Of a DNA stretch of 64,000 nucleotides, positions 15,567-24,022 are shown piece after piece. The translations under genes were made by a program, and so were the position numbers. The stretch's first letter is position 1. Each line of letters starts with the position of its first letter. This stretch comes from Marispirochaeta sp. (lineage in GTDB: Bacteria > Spirochaetota > Spirochaetia > JC444 > Marispirochaetaceae): the NCBI RefSeq assembly GCF_963668165.1, contig NZ_OY764211.1, forward strand, positions 806,001 to 870,000. Reading direction: 5' to 3'. Under the pieces are notes generated by a model. It was not told the DNA's origin, ran no database searches, and saw only the letters and a program-made list of their open reading frames with translations.

Positions 15567-17342
15567 TTATAAAGGTTTTCCCGGCTTTTCAGATTCCAGA
15601 CGGCGGGCATAGATTTCGAAGGTGTCTCCAAGAAGCAGCCACGAAGCGATTATTCTGTTCAGGGGCCAGAAAAAACACAACGGTGCCGGAAAGCGTTCCC
15701 GATGCAGCCCTGGTACCCGGAATTTTTCAACTCGAAAGCCATGTTTTGCAAGAAGCTTTCTGATTGAAGAAGGACTCAGGATTGTATAGTGATCCGCAGG
15801 ACTCGCAGCCAGAAAACTCTTTAAATGCCGGCGGGCGCTTATGCCTTTGCCATTCGGCGTCCCCATAGCCAGAACACCGCCGGGACGGACCATGCCCGAA
15901 AGCTGCTTCAGAACGGCCTGCAGATCCGGAAAATGCTCGATTACATACCAGAGAGTGACAGCATCCCAGCTGCGCTGCGGGTTCTGCTCCGTGAACTCGC
16001 CAAGGCCCAGGGCATGTACCTCGCACCCAAGGTTCTTCTCCGCCCAAAGAGCCGCTTCCCTGGACGGTTCCACCCCTTCGACCCGGAAGCCCGCCTCTTT
16101 AGCGGCCTGTAAAAATGGTCCATAGGCGCAACCTATGTCCAGCAGCGCAGGATCCGGATGTCCTGGCTGAATGTGCTTGAGCCGTTTTTCTCCCATTTTG
16201 CGGATATGTTCAAAATCATCAAGATAGTTTTTACCGTACTGGCGTTTATACTCATCGAAAAAGTAGGCATGATTGTAGACCGTCGAGTCAGGGACCCAGC
16301 GCTGTTGATACACGAGACCGCAACTCCGGCAGCGGTAAAAGCTGCGTTCCGGAAAACGCCCAATGACCGCAGCACGCTCCCTGCCGCAGCCGGGACAGAA
16401 CACATCTGAGGGACTCAGGTCCGATAGAGACGTGCTTTCGGCAGTACCTTTATTCAGGGCTTCTTCCGCCAGTACGCAGCGGCCGATAAGCTTTCTGGGA
16501 CTCTCAAGGATCCTTTTAAGGCGCCGTTTATCGGGTTTGCCGGTTCCGCAGACCGGAAGACCGGTCTTTCTTGCCAGACGGCTGTGATACCTCGAAGGAT
16601 TTATCGTCAGAACCGGAGTCCCGGCCGCCAGGGCCTCCAGGGCTGTTAACCCATACGAGGTAACCAGGCAATCGTACGCTGATAAATGTTCCCGCAGGTT
16701 ATCCGGTGCTTTAAGGATTTTAACCTCCGGAGGCAGCTGCAGTTTCCTTGACGCCGGCCCCTGCACCACCGTTATGGAGTAGGAAGAAATGAAAGGTAAA
16801 GAAAGGAGAGCTTCCAGGCTCGGCAGCGTAAGTCCCCGGGGATCTTCACCGCCGAAACTGACCAGAATTTTCTCGAATCTTTCGGGACAATCGTAATAGA
16901 ACCTGCGCTGCACAGGCATCGGGTTTAAGTCCGGCTTGAACAGGTTCGACTCCCTTCGGTGCAGACCCGGCATGGTATCAATCAGGTAATCAATAAACCT
17001 TCTGTTCCTGCTTCCTTCATCCACCGCGGCAATGGGGGTCCCCGGCAGGATTTTTTTGAGTTTCTGAAGAACGGCACGGGAAGTTTCGCGCTGATCCAGC
17101 AGAATGTAACTCCACTCTTCGCCAGGAATCTTACGAAAGTCAGTCTCGGATTCTATGAACTGTTCATAAGGCTTAAGATCGATCACAGGCCCGGGAAAAA
17201 GCTCCCCGTTCCGGTCAAGAAACAGGGAGACCTGTTCAGGGTACTCGGCGGCAAGGGTTAGCATACGATGCAGATGACCACTGCCATTGCCCCGCCGTAC
17301 CGAAGGGATTGCCAGTATTCTGCTTTTCCGTTTCTCTCCCAT
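15567..17342 (-). CDS. fusion: PseG/SpsG-like glycosyl domain plus zinc-ribbon SAM methyltransferase
   Basis: Residues about 1-310 resemble PseG/SpsG nucleotide-sugar hydrolases of the GT-B fold (RGNGSGHLHRMLTLA, KILVSFGGEDPRGLT, CLVTSYGLTALEALAAGTP). Then comes a four-Cys ribbon (CPGCGRE...YRCRSCGLVYQ) and a class I methyltransferase (LLDIGCAYGPFLQAAKEAGF for SAM binding, LWYVIEHFPDL, VRPGGVLAMGTPNG). The ribbon-methyltransferase half is like the C-methyl/SAM proteins of deoxysugar pathways. In pseudaminic-type pathways PseG removes UDP from the nucleotide sugar. The fusion suggests hydrolysis and methylation in sequence on one sugar. It sits between the SpsF-like and ATP-grasp genes. Confidence 0.8.
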   Translation of the reverse strand: MGEKRKSRILAIPSVRRGNGSGHLHRMLTLAAEYPEQVSLFLDRNGELFPGPVIDLKPYEQFIESETDFRKIPGEEWSYILLDQRETSRAVLQKLKKILPGTPIAAVDEGSRNRRFIDYLIDTMPGLHRRESNLFKPDLNPMPVQRRFYYDCPERFEKILVSFGGEDPRGLTLPSLEALLSLPFISSYSITVVQGPASRKLQLPPEVKILKAPDNLREHLSAYDCLVTSYGLTALEALAAGTPVLTINPSRYHSRLARKTGLPVCGTGKPDKRRLKRILESPRKLIGRCVLAEEALNKGTAESTSLSDLSPSDVFCPGCGRERAAVIGRFPERSFYRCRSCGLVYQQRWVPDSTVYNHAYFFDEYKRQYGKNYLDDFEHIRKMGEKRLKHIQPGHPDPALLDIGCAYGPFLQAAKEAGFRVEGVEPSREAALWAEKNLGCEVHALGLGEFTEQNPQRSWDAVTLWYVIEHFPDLQAVLKQLSGMVRPGGVLAMGTPNGKGISARRHLKSFLAASPADHYTILSPSSIRKLLAKHGFRVEKFRVPGLHRERFPAPLCFFWPLNRIIASWLLLGDTFEIYARRLESEKPGKPL

Positions 17343-17357
17343 CACTGTTCTTCTCTT

Positions 17358-18062
17358 TTAAGTGTTCTTTGCACCGTTTCCAGTATCCGACGAGGACCTT
17401 TCATTAAAATAAGCGATGAGCCTGTCTATACCGACAGGAGTTCCGCCATACAGCTCCCTGAATAATCCGGCAATGTAACGATAATCATCCAGGGTATCAA
17501 GAGTGACCCTTTCTGTCGGACAGCGGCGGGATTCCCGTACCGGAGCAGTACTGATAGTAAACTCTCCGGGCCTTCTGTACAGAAAAGGACAGACATGTTC
17601 CCGCTCGTAGGGGTCTTCCGCGTATGTATCTGCTGTAAGCAGGGCCGGGACGGCAATAACCTCCACACCGGTACCCAGAGGGGACTCTGTACAGACCGCG
17701 TAATCGGCCCCGCCTGCACGCTGCAGACTGAGGGTCTCCTCGGCAATCTCCCAGGAAACCAGGGGATTGTCGCCGGTTGCCCGTATAACAAGTTCCAGTC
17801 CGTAATGCCGGGCGGCATCGGCATAGCGCCGAAGAACATCCTCTTTGGGGCCGATAAAAAGCTCGAAACCCTCAGCCTCGGCCTTTTGTCTGAAGAATTC
17901 CGCGCTTCCCGGATCCGTAGCAAGAATAAAGCGCTCTGCCGCTGAAACCCTGCGCAGGGCAGCCATGGCGTGCTGAACAACGGTCTTTCCCTGCAGATCC
18001 AGCAGAGCCTTTGCCGGCAATCTGGAAGAATCCAGACGCGCCTGAAGTACTACACCAATCAC
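17358..18062 (-). CDS. spsF: SpsF/NeuA-type cytidylyltransferase
   Basis: A nucleotide-sugar cytidylyltransferase of about 234 residues. The signature VLQARLDSSRLPAKALLDLQ matches the SpsF/KdsB family nucleotide loop; LVIRATGDNPLVSWEIA supplies the metal-binding Asp region, and RVTLDTLDDYRYI is a typical SpsF segment. It would activate a sugar with CTP. I prefer the GTG at 18062, which overlaps the upstream stop as GTGA and has GGGAGG about ten bases upstream, over an ATG at 18080 with no ribosome site. SpsF-like genes next to spiro-SPASM genes are known from other spirochaetes. Confidence 0.85.
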   Translation of the reverse strand: MIGVVLQARLDSSRLPAKALLDLQGKTVVQHAMAALRRVSAAERFILATDPGSAEFFRQKAEAEGFELFIGPKEDVLRRYADAARHYGLELVIRATGDNPLVSWEIAEETLSLQRAGGADYAVCTESPLGTGVEVIAVPALLTADTYAEDPYEREHVCPFLYRRPGEFTISTAPVRESRRCPTERVTLDTLDDYRYIAGLFRELYGGTPVGIDRLIAYFNERSSSDTGNGAKNT

Positions 18063-18988
18063 GCCTCGGGAACCTCCCATAAATCAGCTATGGTACGAGC
18101 ATCCTGCACAAAACGGTACTGGTTCAGCCGGACCCAGTCTGCCGCCTCCCGGAATTCCCGGAGGGATTCCACAAAGCTGGCCCCGGAACGCAGGTAAAAC
18201 GGCAGGAATCTGGATTTCGGCAGAACACCCCGGTCCTTGTCAAAACGCAGGGCCAGGTTTTTTAAAAAGAAACGGCGATATCCTGCATCCGGTGTGCTGT
18301 CCTGTGCAGGAGGATCGCTTGTCATAACAATGCGGAACTGATTGGAAGAGGTAATGCGCTCTCCCCACAGGTAAGCCCGGAAACCGAATTCCAGCAGCTG
18401 CCAGTAGGGATTCGTAATTTCCGGATCAAAGCCCCCCAGCAGGTTGAACTGACTGCGTCGGTAAAGTCCGCAGTGATCGTAGGGATACAAGGTCAGCATG
18501 CCGTCACTCTTAGGAACGAAAGGCAGAACCTTAAGCCGCTTTTTCTGAAATCCCGGCGCGATCATGGTGGGGATCGTTTCGTTTCGCTGATTAATCAGCA
18601 CAGGGACCGTACAGACCCCAGGCTGCTCCGCCACCCGTTCCAGGGTCCTGGGAGTTACCTGGGAAATACGCATCTCGTTCCAGATAACCAGAACATAGGT
18701 GCCCCGGGCCTCGTCCATACCGATATTAAGATACTCCCCCAGACTCACTGTCCGGTGCAACCGGATAAAGCGCACCCTGGGAAACTTTCTTGCCAGGGGC
18801 TCCAGTTCATAGGTGTTGCGGGATCCTTCCAGGGATATTATCTCCGCGGGCCGCAGCCGTTCGAGCTCCTGCAGCATTTCGCTGCGGTAGACCCGGGTCC
18901 CCCGGTTCAGGAGCAGCACAGTCAGTGGCAGGTCGGGATTCCCCTCCCGCTCCCGGTCCCCCCCCAAAACGGTATAGGGAACCTTCAT
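18059..18988 (-). CDS. glycosyltransferase-like protein of the glycan cluster
   Basis: About 309 residues. The middle resembles a GT2-type fold: SLGEYLNIGMDEARGTYVLVIWNEMRIS looks like the region around the DxD position, here WNEM, so the usual DxD is missing. PYDHCGLYRRSQFNLLGGFDP is a typical GT2 acceptor-side segment. It may be a glycosyltransferase with an altered metal site. The start is uncertain: ATG 18988 leaves a 7-base gap from the upstream stop; ATG 19021 would overlap the spiro-SPASM gene by 26 bases. It shares GTGA with the downstream cytidylyltransferase gene. Confidence 0.6.
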   Translation of the reverse strand: MKVPYTVLGGDREREGNPDLPLTVLLLNRGTRVYRSEMLQELERLRPAEIISLEGSRNTYELEPLARKFPRVRFIRLHRTVSLGEYLNIGMDEARGTYVLVIWNEMRISQVTPRTLERVAEQPGVCTVPVLINQRNETIPTMIAPGFQKKRLKVLPFVPKSDGMLTLYPYDHCGLYRRSQFNLLGGFDPEITNPYWQLLEFGFRAYLWGERITSSNQFRIVMTSDPPAQDSTPDAGYRRFFLKNLALRFDKDRGVLPKSRFLPFYLRSGASFVESLREFREAADWVRLNQYRFVQDARTIADLWEVPEA

Positions 18989-18995
18989 CTTTTTA

Positions 18996-20501
18996 TCAGT
19001 AGTTAAAGGTGTAGTACTCATCGCACTCACTGCACAATTCCGGGTATTTCTTTTCCAGATGCTGATTATAGTATTTCTCACCGGCCTTCCAGACAGTTTC
19101 AAAACCGTCTGTGAAGATGTTTCCCAGAGAATATTGCCCGTCCAGGTCCTCCCGGCACAGGGGAACATCGCCGTTTACAAGCACCACCAGGTCCCGTTTC
19201 AGGTGCCAGCAGGGGTTTCGCTTTAGGGGAGAGATATCCGCCACCCGGCGCTGGGGAAGACGGCCGGAAAAGTGATCATATTTCTGGATGATGATGTTTT
19301 CTGTCAGCTCCTTCCAGGAACGGTAAAAATGTTCCAGCTCCTCTTCGTTGCTGTCCATCCTGACCGCCTGCACATAGGCGGTGGCAGGAAAGAGTTCCAG
19401 CAGGGTTTTTGCCACCGCCACAGCCTCCTGGAAGCCGGAACCCCGCAGCTTGCGGTAGGTCTCCTCGGTGTGAGCATCCAGAGATACAATCCAGATCAGG
19501 CGATCCCCCGCTTTTTCCGCGAGCCGGGCCAGGGTTTCCCGCTTCCAGCCGAGACCGGCGGTTTCTATAACTCCGGTTAAATTCGGATACTCAAGAATGG
19601 TATTCAGGATATCGGAAATCTGCGGATGCAGAGCCGGTTCGCCCCAGGGGGAAAGGTTGACGTACCCCTTTTCTGCAAAGTCGGTATATCCTTTAAGGAG
19701 CCCGTTAAAGCTTTCAAGGCTCATATGCTCCGTCAGGTTCAGTACATCCCCTGCTGTTTCTGGGTAGGGGCAATAGGTACAGACCTGAGGACAGGGTGAG
19801 CTGATCTGCACCGAAAGGTAGGCGGGCAGGGTCCGCAAAATCTGCTGATTTTCATGCAGATAACGCAGCAGAGCTTCTGCTCCCCGGACCCCGGCGTCGG
19901 CGACTCCCTTTACCAGCATAAAGCCGGCTTTTCCATCCGCTGCCAGACGAATACGAAGCATCCGTAAATCCAGAGGGGGAATCTCCGTTTCTATTTCGAA
20001 GGCGTTTATGTCCTTACGCAGCACCTCGAAGACCGAGTCCCGTTGAATCGGACCTGTTACTCCGTCAGCCAGACTGGCCAGGGCGGAGACGGCGCTGGCC
20101 CGGATTATTTCCGGGGCGATACCCGCCGGATAGGCATCGGCAAAAGTGTAGTCGGCATGATACCGCCGGTGATTGTTCCACATCCGCTCGCAGAGCGCCG
20201 GATCTATTAAGGGGGTGTCCCCAAATAGATAAAAAAGAGAGTTAAGGTTGTCCTGCTTTTCGCACAGATCACGTAGTGCGGTAAACAATCCCTGGGGATC
20301 AGAAATTCCGGAAATACAGGTTACCCCTTCGATTTTTCCCGCCAGGTCATCTTCCCGGGAACAGAGGCAGACAAGCCCGGAGATATCCGGTAAGGCTTTC
20401 GCAAGATCCACTACCATATCGAAAGACGATTTTCCATCGGCAAGGGGTAGAAAAGCGTGTTCCGACAAAGACGTACAGTTTATAAGCGCAAGATTTGCCA
20501 T
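18996..20501 (-). CDS. spiro-SPASM radical SAM protein with N-terminal nucleotidyltransferase-like domain
   Basis: A 501-residue protein. Residues 1-200 resemble a MobA/cytidylyltransferase fold (LFYLFGDTPLIDPAL). The radical SAM core follows with the 4Fe-4S motif CPQVCTYC (CxxxCxxC), NLSPWGEPALHPQI and WIVSLDAHTEETYRKLRG. The C-terminal SPASM domain has Cys clusters (NPCWHLKRD, GDVPLCREDLDG, ELCSECDEYY) for auxiliary clusters. This architecture is the spirochaete-specific spiro-SPASM family (TIGR04321 as I recall it), whose function is not established. First gene of the five-gene cluster; an SPASM enzyme next to sugar-activating genes suggests modification of a glycan or of a glycosylated peptide. 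Confidence 0.88.
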   Translation of the reverse strand: MANLALINCTSLSEHAFLPLADGKSSFDMVVDLAKALPDISGLVCLCSREDDLAGKIEGVTCISGISDPQGLFTALRDLCEKQDNLNSLFYLFGDTPLIDPALCERMWNNHRRYHADYTFADAYPAGIAPEIIRASAVSALASLADGVTGPIQRDSVFEVLRKDINAFEIETEIPPLDLRMLRIRLAADGKAGFMLVKGVADAGVRGAEALLRYLHENQQILRTLPAYLSVQISSPCPQVCTYCPYPETAGDVLNLTEHMSLESFNGLLKGYTDFAEKGYVNLSPWGEPALHPQISDILNTILEYPNLTGVIETAGLGWKRETLARLAEKAGDRLIWIVSLDAHTEETYRKLRGSGFQEAVAVAKTLLELFPATAYVQAVRMDSNEEELEHFYRSWKELTENIIIQKYDHFSGRLPQRRVADISPLKRNPCWHLKRDLVVLVNGDVPLCREDLDGQYSLGNIFTDGFETVWKAGEKYYNQHLEKKYPELCSECDEYYTFNY

Positions 20502-20520
20502 ATATATACAATATCGACAC

Positions 20521-20627
20521 AGCCGGTAGCGGACTTAGAAAAATTGCCGCCGGCTTGAATATCGCCCTCCATAGCAGCCCGGGCAGGCTTCCGGACACTT
20601 TATTTACAGGGGATACCCGGGCTATAG
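20521..20627. other. two hairpins between spiro-SPASM and pyrK
   Basis: AGCCGG (20521-20526) pairs with CCGGCT (20550-20555). Further on, ATAGCAGCCCGGG (20571-20583) pairs with CCCGGGCTATAG (20616-20627) apart from a small bulge. They lie in the divergent intergenic region and could be part of a pyrimidine-operon leader or simply terminator-like structures. No T run follows. Confidence 0.4.
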
Positions 20628-20726
20628 TAGAAACAACTGGAATCGGTATCCCAAACTGTATTGAAATATAGTACCATTACGGGCCGATTTGTACCAGAAT
20701 TCCCCGTACCCAAAGCGGAGGGCAAT

Positions 20727-21491
20727 GTGATTCAGAGAAAGGTAAACCTGACGGCAAACAGAGAGATTGCCCGTGACTATTTTGAGCTGAGGTTCCTATT
20801 CAGCTTTTCCGAAAGAGAAACTCCCCTGCCCGGACAATTCCTTACCCTAAAGATCAGTGACGGACCGGCTCCCCTGTTGCGGCGCCCCTTCGCATTCTCC
20901 GCTTACCGGAACGGAACTGCCGGGGTTATTTATCAACGCCGGGGTCCGGGAACGGAACTGCTGGCGGGAAAACGCGAAGGCGACGAACTGGACATTATCG
21001 CTCCTCTGGGGAACACCTGGCCCGAACCCGGGACAAAGGAACACCCGGTATTGGTGGCAGGTGGCATCGGGATGGGGCCGATACTCTTTTTTGCCCGCAG
21101 CCTGCAACAGAAAGGCAGGAACTTCAGCCTGATTATCGGTGCAAGAACCGGGGACTACCTGCCGGATTCCACCGTAACCGCAGGGCTGGATACCCTTCTT
21201 GCCACAGACGACGGTAGCATCGGCATTCACGGTACCGTTATCGACGCACTGCCATCGGAATACCCCTCGCCTCCCCGCTTCTACACCTGCGGCCCCCATC
21301 CGATGATGTATGCGGTCCACCGGCAGGCCCTGGAACTCGATGCTCCCTGCAGCGTCTCCATGGAGCAGACAATTGCCTGCGGGGTCGGGGCCTGTATGGG
21401 CTGTGTAATCAGGCTGACCGGGGATGAACGCTTTGCCCGGGTCTGCGCCGACGGACCGATCTTTGACAGCAGGGAAGTTCTATGGAATTAA
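20727..21491 (+). CDS. pyrK: dihydroorotate dehydrogenase electron-transfer subunit PyrK
   Basis: About 254 residues. A flavin domain (LLRRPFAFSAYRNGTAGVIYQ, the RxxS FAD motif) and an NAD-binding domain (PVLVAGGIGMGPILFFA) precede the 2Fe-2S site formed by CGVGACMGCVI and VCADGP. It passes electrons from PyrDB to NAD+ in pyrimidine synthesis. I start it at the GTG at 20727, preceded by GGAGG; a frame from 20661 would add 22 residues with no ribosome site. The stop overlaps the pyrD start by 10 bases. Confidence 0.93.
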   Translation: MIQRKVNLTANREIARDYFELRFLFSFSERETPLPGQFLTLKISDGPAPLLRRPFAFSAYRNGTAGVIYQRRGPGTELLAGKREGDELDIIAPLGNTWPEPGTKEHPVLVAGGIGMGPILFFARSLQQKGRNFSLIIGARTGDYLPDSTVTAGLDTLLATDDGSIGIHGTVIDALPSEYPSPPRFYTCGPHPMMYAVHRQALELDAPCSVSMEQTIACGVGACMGCVIRLTGDERFARVCADGPIFDSREVLWN

Positions 21492-22387
21492 CGGTAAAAA
21501 TCGGCAGTGGAACCCTGCCCAATCCGGTGGGTGTTGCCTCCGGAACCTTCGGCTACGGCAGTGAATACGAGGAGCTGGTAGACCTCTCAAAATTAGGGGC
21601 AATCTACTCAAAAGCCGTAACCCCGGAACCGCGGCCGGGCAACGACATTCCCCGCATAATCGAGACCCCCGCGGGGCTCTTGAACTCCATTGGTCTTGCC
21701 AACGTGGGGCTGGAACGTTTTATTACGGAAAAACTCCCCCTGTTCCGCAGCTTCCACTGCCCTGTAATCGTTAACGTTGCCGGAAAAAACGATGAGGACT
21801 ACTGCACGGTCGTGGAGACCCTTGACCAGTTCAGCGAAGTCTGGGGCTACGAGATAAATTTAAGCTGCCCCAACGTAAAAGAAGGCTGCCTTGCCTTCGG
21901 CAGCAACCCTTCCTATGTTGAAAACCTGACCCGAAAACTGCGGAAGTTAAGCTCCAAGCCGATGATTGTTAAGCTTACCCCCAATGTAACGGACATAGCC
22001 TCCATCGCAAAGGCAGCCGAAGCCGGCGGTGCCGACGCCGTAAGCTGCATAAACACCCTGGTGGGCATGGTCATAGATATTCACAGGAAAAAACCGGTTC
22101 TGCCGGCCAGCACCGGAGGACTCTCCGGCCCCGCAATTAAGCCCGTTGGTGTAGCAGCGGTTTACCGGGTAAAACGTGCAGTAGGCATACCCGTTATAGG
22201 CATCGGGGGCATACAGAATGCCGAAGACGCTATTGAGTATCTGCTGGCAGGAGCCTCGGGTGTCCAGATCGGGACCGCCACCTTTGTAGACCCAGCGGCT
22301 CCGGCGAAGGTGCTGGAAGGTATCGCGGCCTACATGGAGCAGGAAGGACTAAATACGCTTGAGGATTTTCATCAGTTTATTTCCTGA
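21482..22387 (+). CDS. pyrD: dihydroorotate dehydrogenase, class 1B catalytic subunit
   Basis: A 301-residue TIM-barrel flavoenzyme: NPVGVASGTFGYGSEYEEL near the N-terminus, VIVNVAGKNDEDY, YEINLSCPNVKEG, where the catalytic Cys of class 1B enzymes sits, and VSCINTLVGMVID and VIGIGGIQNAEDAIEYLLAG for FMN-phosphate binding. It oxidises dihydroorotate to orotate. Translationally coupled to pyrK, which supplies the electron-transfer subunit of the NAD-dependent complex. Confidence 0.95.
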   Translation: MELTVKIGSGTLPNPVGVASGTFGYGSEYEELVDLSKLGAIYSKAVTPEPRPGNDIPRIIETPAGLLNSIGLANVGLERFITEKLPLFRSFHCPVIVNVAGKNDEDYCTVVETLDQFSEVWGYEINLSCPNVKEGCLAFGSNPSYVENLTRKLRKLSSKPMIVKLTPNVTDIASIAKAAEAGGADAVSCINTLVGMVIDIHRKKPVLPASTGGLSGPAIKPVGVAAVYRVKRAVGIPVIGIGGIQNAEDAIEYLLAGASGVQIGTATFVDPAAPAKVLEGIAAYMEQEGLNTLEDFHQFIS

Positions 22388-22452
22388 TACGAAAGATAAG
22401 ACCCCACCCCTTGTCGGGACAAGCTGTCAGATATGTATGATATACTGTAAGC

Positions 22453-23224
22453 ATGAAGATTAAGATCTGGGGATGCCGGGGATCCATCCCTACCCCGGGC
22501 AAGTCTACGATCAAGTACGGCGGCAACACAACCTGTATCGAGGTGCGGCTTAAGGACGATACTCTTGTAATTTTTGACGCCGGATCCGGAATACGAAAGC
22601 TGGGAAAAAAGATTGTAAAGGAAGACTCTGCCAGGGAGCTCCTTATTGTTCTTACCCACTCTCACTGGGATCATCTAATGGGTTTCCCGTTCTTTCTTCC
22701 TGCCTGCCGGGAAGATTTTACAATAAACGTCAGGGGCGGCCCCATTGCAAAAGAATCGGTAAAAAGGTATCTGGAACATCAGATGGAAGCACCCTATTTC
22801 CCCGCCCGCTTCAGTTCTCTGAAGGCAAATTTCGATTTCAGCCACGGAATCCCAATAGTACGCAAAATAGGTTCGGCCGAACTGATTCCAATCCGCCTCA
22901 GCCATCCAAATGGAGGGTTCGGATTCAGGTTGCAGGATAAAGACGCATCGTTCGTTTTTCTTACTGATAATGAACTGGGTCATGATCACACAGACGGAAG
23001 AATATAAACATACCAAAGGATGGGGTCATTCAACCTTTGTCGATGCCGCTCTGTTAGCTGTCCACTCGGGGGTTAAACACTATGGTATATTTCATCACGA
23101 TCCCGACCACTCCGACGGTGATATAGAAAGGATTGAAGCGGTAAGCAGGGAGATAATCGACAGAAAACACAGCAAAACCAATTGCTTTGCTGTATACGAA
23201 GAACAGGAAATCAATCTGTCGTGA
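22453..23224 (+). pseudogene. MBL-fold metal-dependent hydrolase, broken by an internal deletion and frameshift
   Basis: The first frame (22453-23007) begins MKIKIWGCRGSIPTPGKST and carries the metal motif LTHSHWDHLMG, then FLTDNELGHD, the hallmarks of the GCRGS-type metallo-beta-lactamase family. After ELGHD it runs out of frame and stops. The family C-terminus reappears in another frame from about 22980 (EEYKHTKGWGHSTFVDAALL, then LFHHDPDHSD-like IFHHDPDHSD). Roughly twenty residues expected between these parts (a DLLIHDAQYTPEEY-like stretch) are missing. A deletion between short ATGAT repeats would explain both the loss and the frame change. Probably inactive. Confidence 0.8.
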
Positions 23225-23230
23225 TACCTA

Positions 23231-23893
23231 TTACTGGTAATCATCCCCAAGATTATTATTTTTTTCCATGAAATAATCGCAGCAGTTTTGCAACGGACAT
23301 TTTTCGCAGACTGGTTTTCGGGAAAGACATATATCTCTTCCATGATAATTAATCACCATGGAAAAGCGGGTATGCGTCTCCGGAGACAGTTGGGCAGCAA
23401 TCTCCTTCTCTATTTTTTCGGGAGGCTTTTCGCTTGCCAAACCGAGCCTTCGGACCACCCGGGAAAAATGAGTATCCACGATTATTGCGGGACGATTGTA
23501 TATATGACCCAGGACTACATTGGCGCTTTTTCTCCCTACTCCGGGCAGATGGATCAGCTCCTCCATAGTGGAGGGTACGATACTTCCGTACTCCTCTGCC
23601 AGCCGACTGGAAGCAGCGATAATATTCTTTGCCTTCTGCCGGTAAAACCCGGCACTGCGGACAAGATTCTCTACCGCGCCCGGCTCCGCCGACCCCAGGG
23701 CAGCTGCATCGGGATACGCGGCAAAGAGCCCCGGGGTTACCTCGTTCACCTGCCGGTCGGTTGTCTGGGCGGAAAGAATGACCCCGATAAGCAGCTCAAA
23801 AGGATTGGAAAAATTCAGCAATGTGCGGGGATCGGGGTACCGTTGATTGAGGATGTCGTAAATCTGCAAAATTTTGGGTTGTACGGACTCCAT
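23231..23893 (-). CDS. nth: endonuclease III
   Basis: About 220 residues: a helix-hairpin-helix glycosylase with ELIHLPGVGRKSANVVLG (catalytic Lys in the HhH), IVDTHFSRVVRRLGL (catalytic Asp) and a C-terminal 4Fe-4S motif Cx6Cx2Cx5C (CLSRKPVCEKCPLQNCC). It removes oxidised pyrimidines and nicks the abasic site. The ATG at 23893 (MESVQPK) gives the usual family length; a longer frame from 23998 adds a non-conserved hydrophobic stretch. Confidence 0.95.
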   Translation of the reverse strand: MESVQPKILQIYDILNQRYPDPRTLLNFSNPFELLIGVILSAQTTDRQVNEVTPGLFAAYPDAAALGSAEPGAVENLVRSAGFYRQKAKNIIAASSRLAEEYGSIVPSTMEELIHLPGVGRKSANVVLGHIYNRPAIIVDTHFSRVVRRLGLASEKPPEKIEKEIAAQLSPETHTRFSMVINYHGRDICLSRKPVCEKCPLQNCCDYFMEKNNNLGDDYQ

Positions 23894-24022
23894 GAAGTGA
23901 ATAATCCCGATGCCTGGCCCCTGTGTCAATCGGATTCCAGGAATATCAAGGTGAATGCATATAGATATACACAGGAAGGCGGTAGTCGACAGCGTCATCA
24001 GATTTCATAGTTAAAGTTTCTC

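Noticed and set aside
20530..20726. PyrR-type attenuator or riboswitch ahead of pyrK
   Set aside because: Two hairpins are present but no terminator T run and no recognisable PyrR-binding loop, so only the hairpins are reported.
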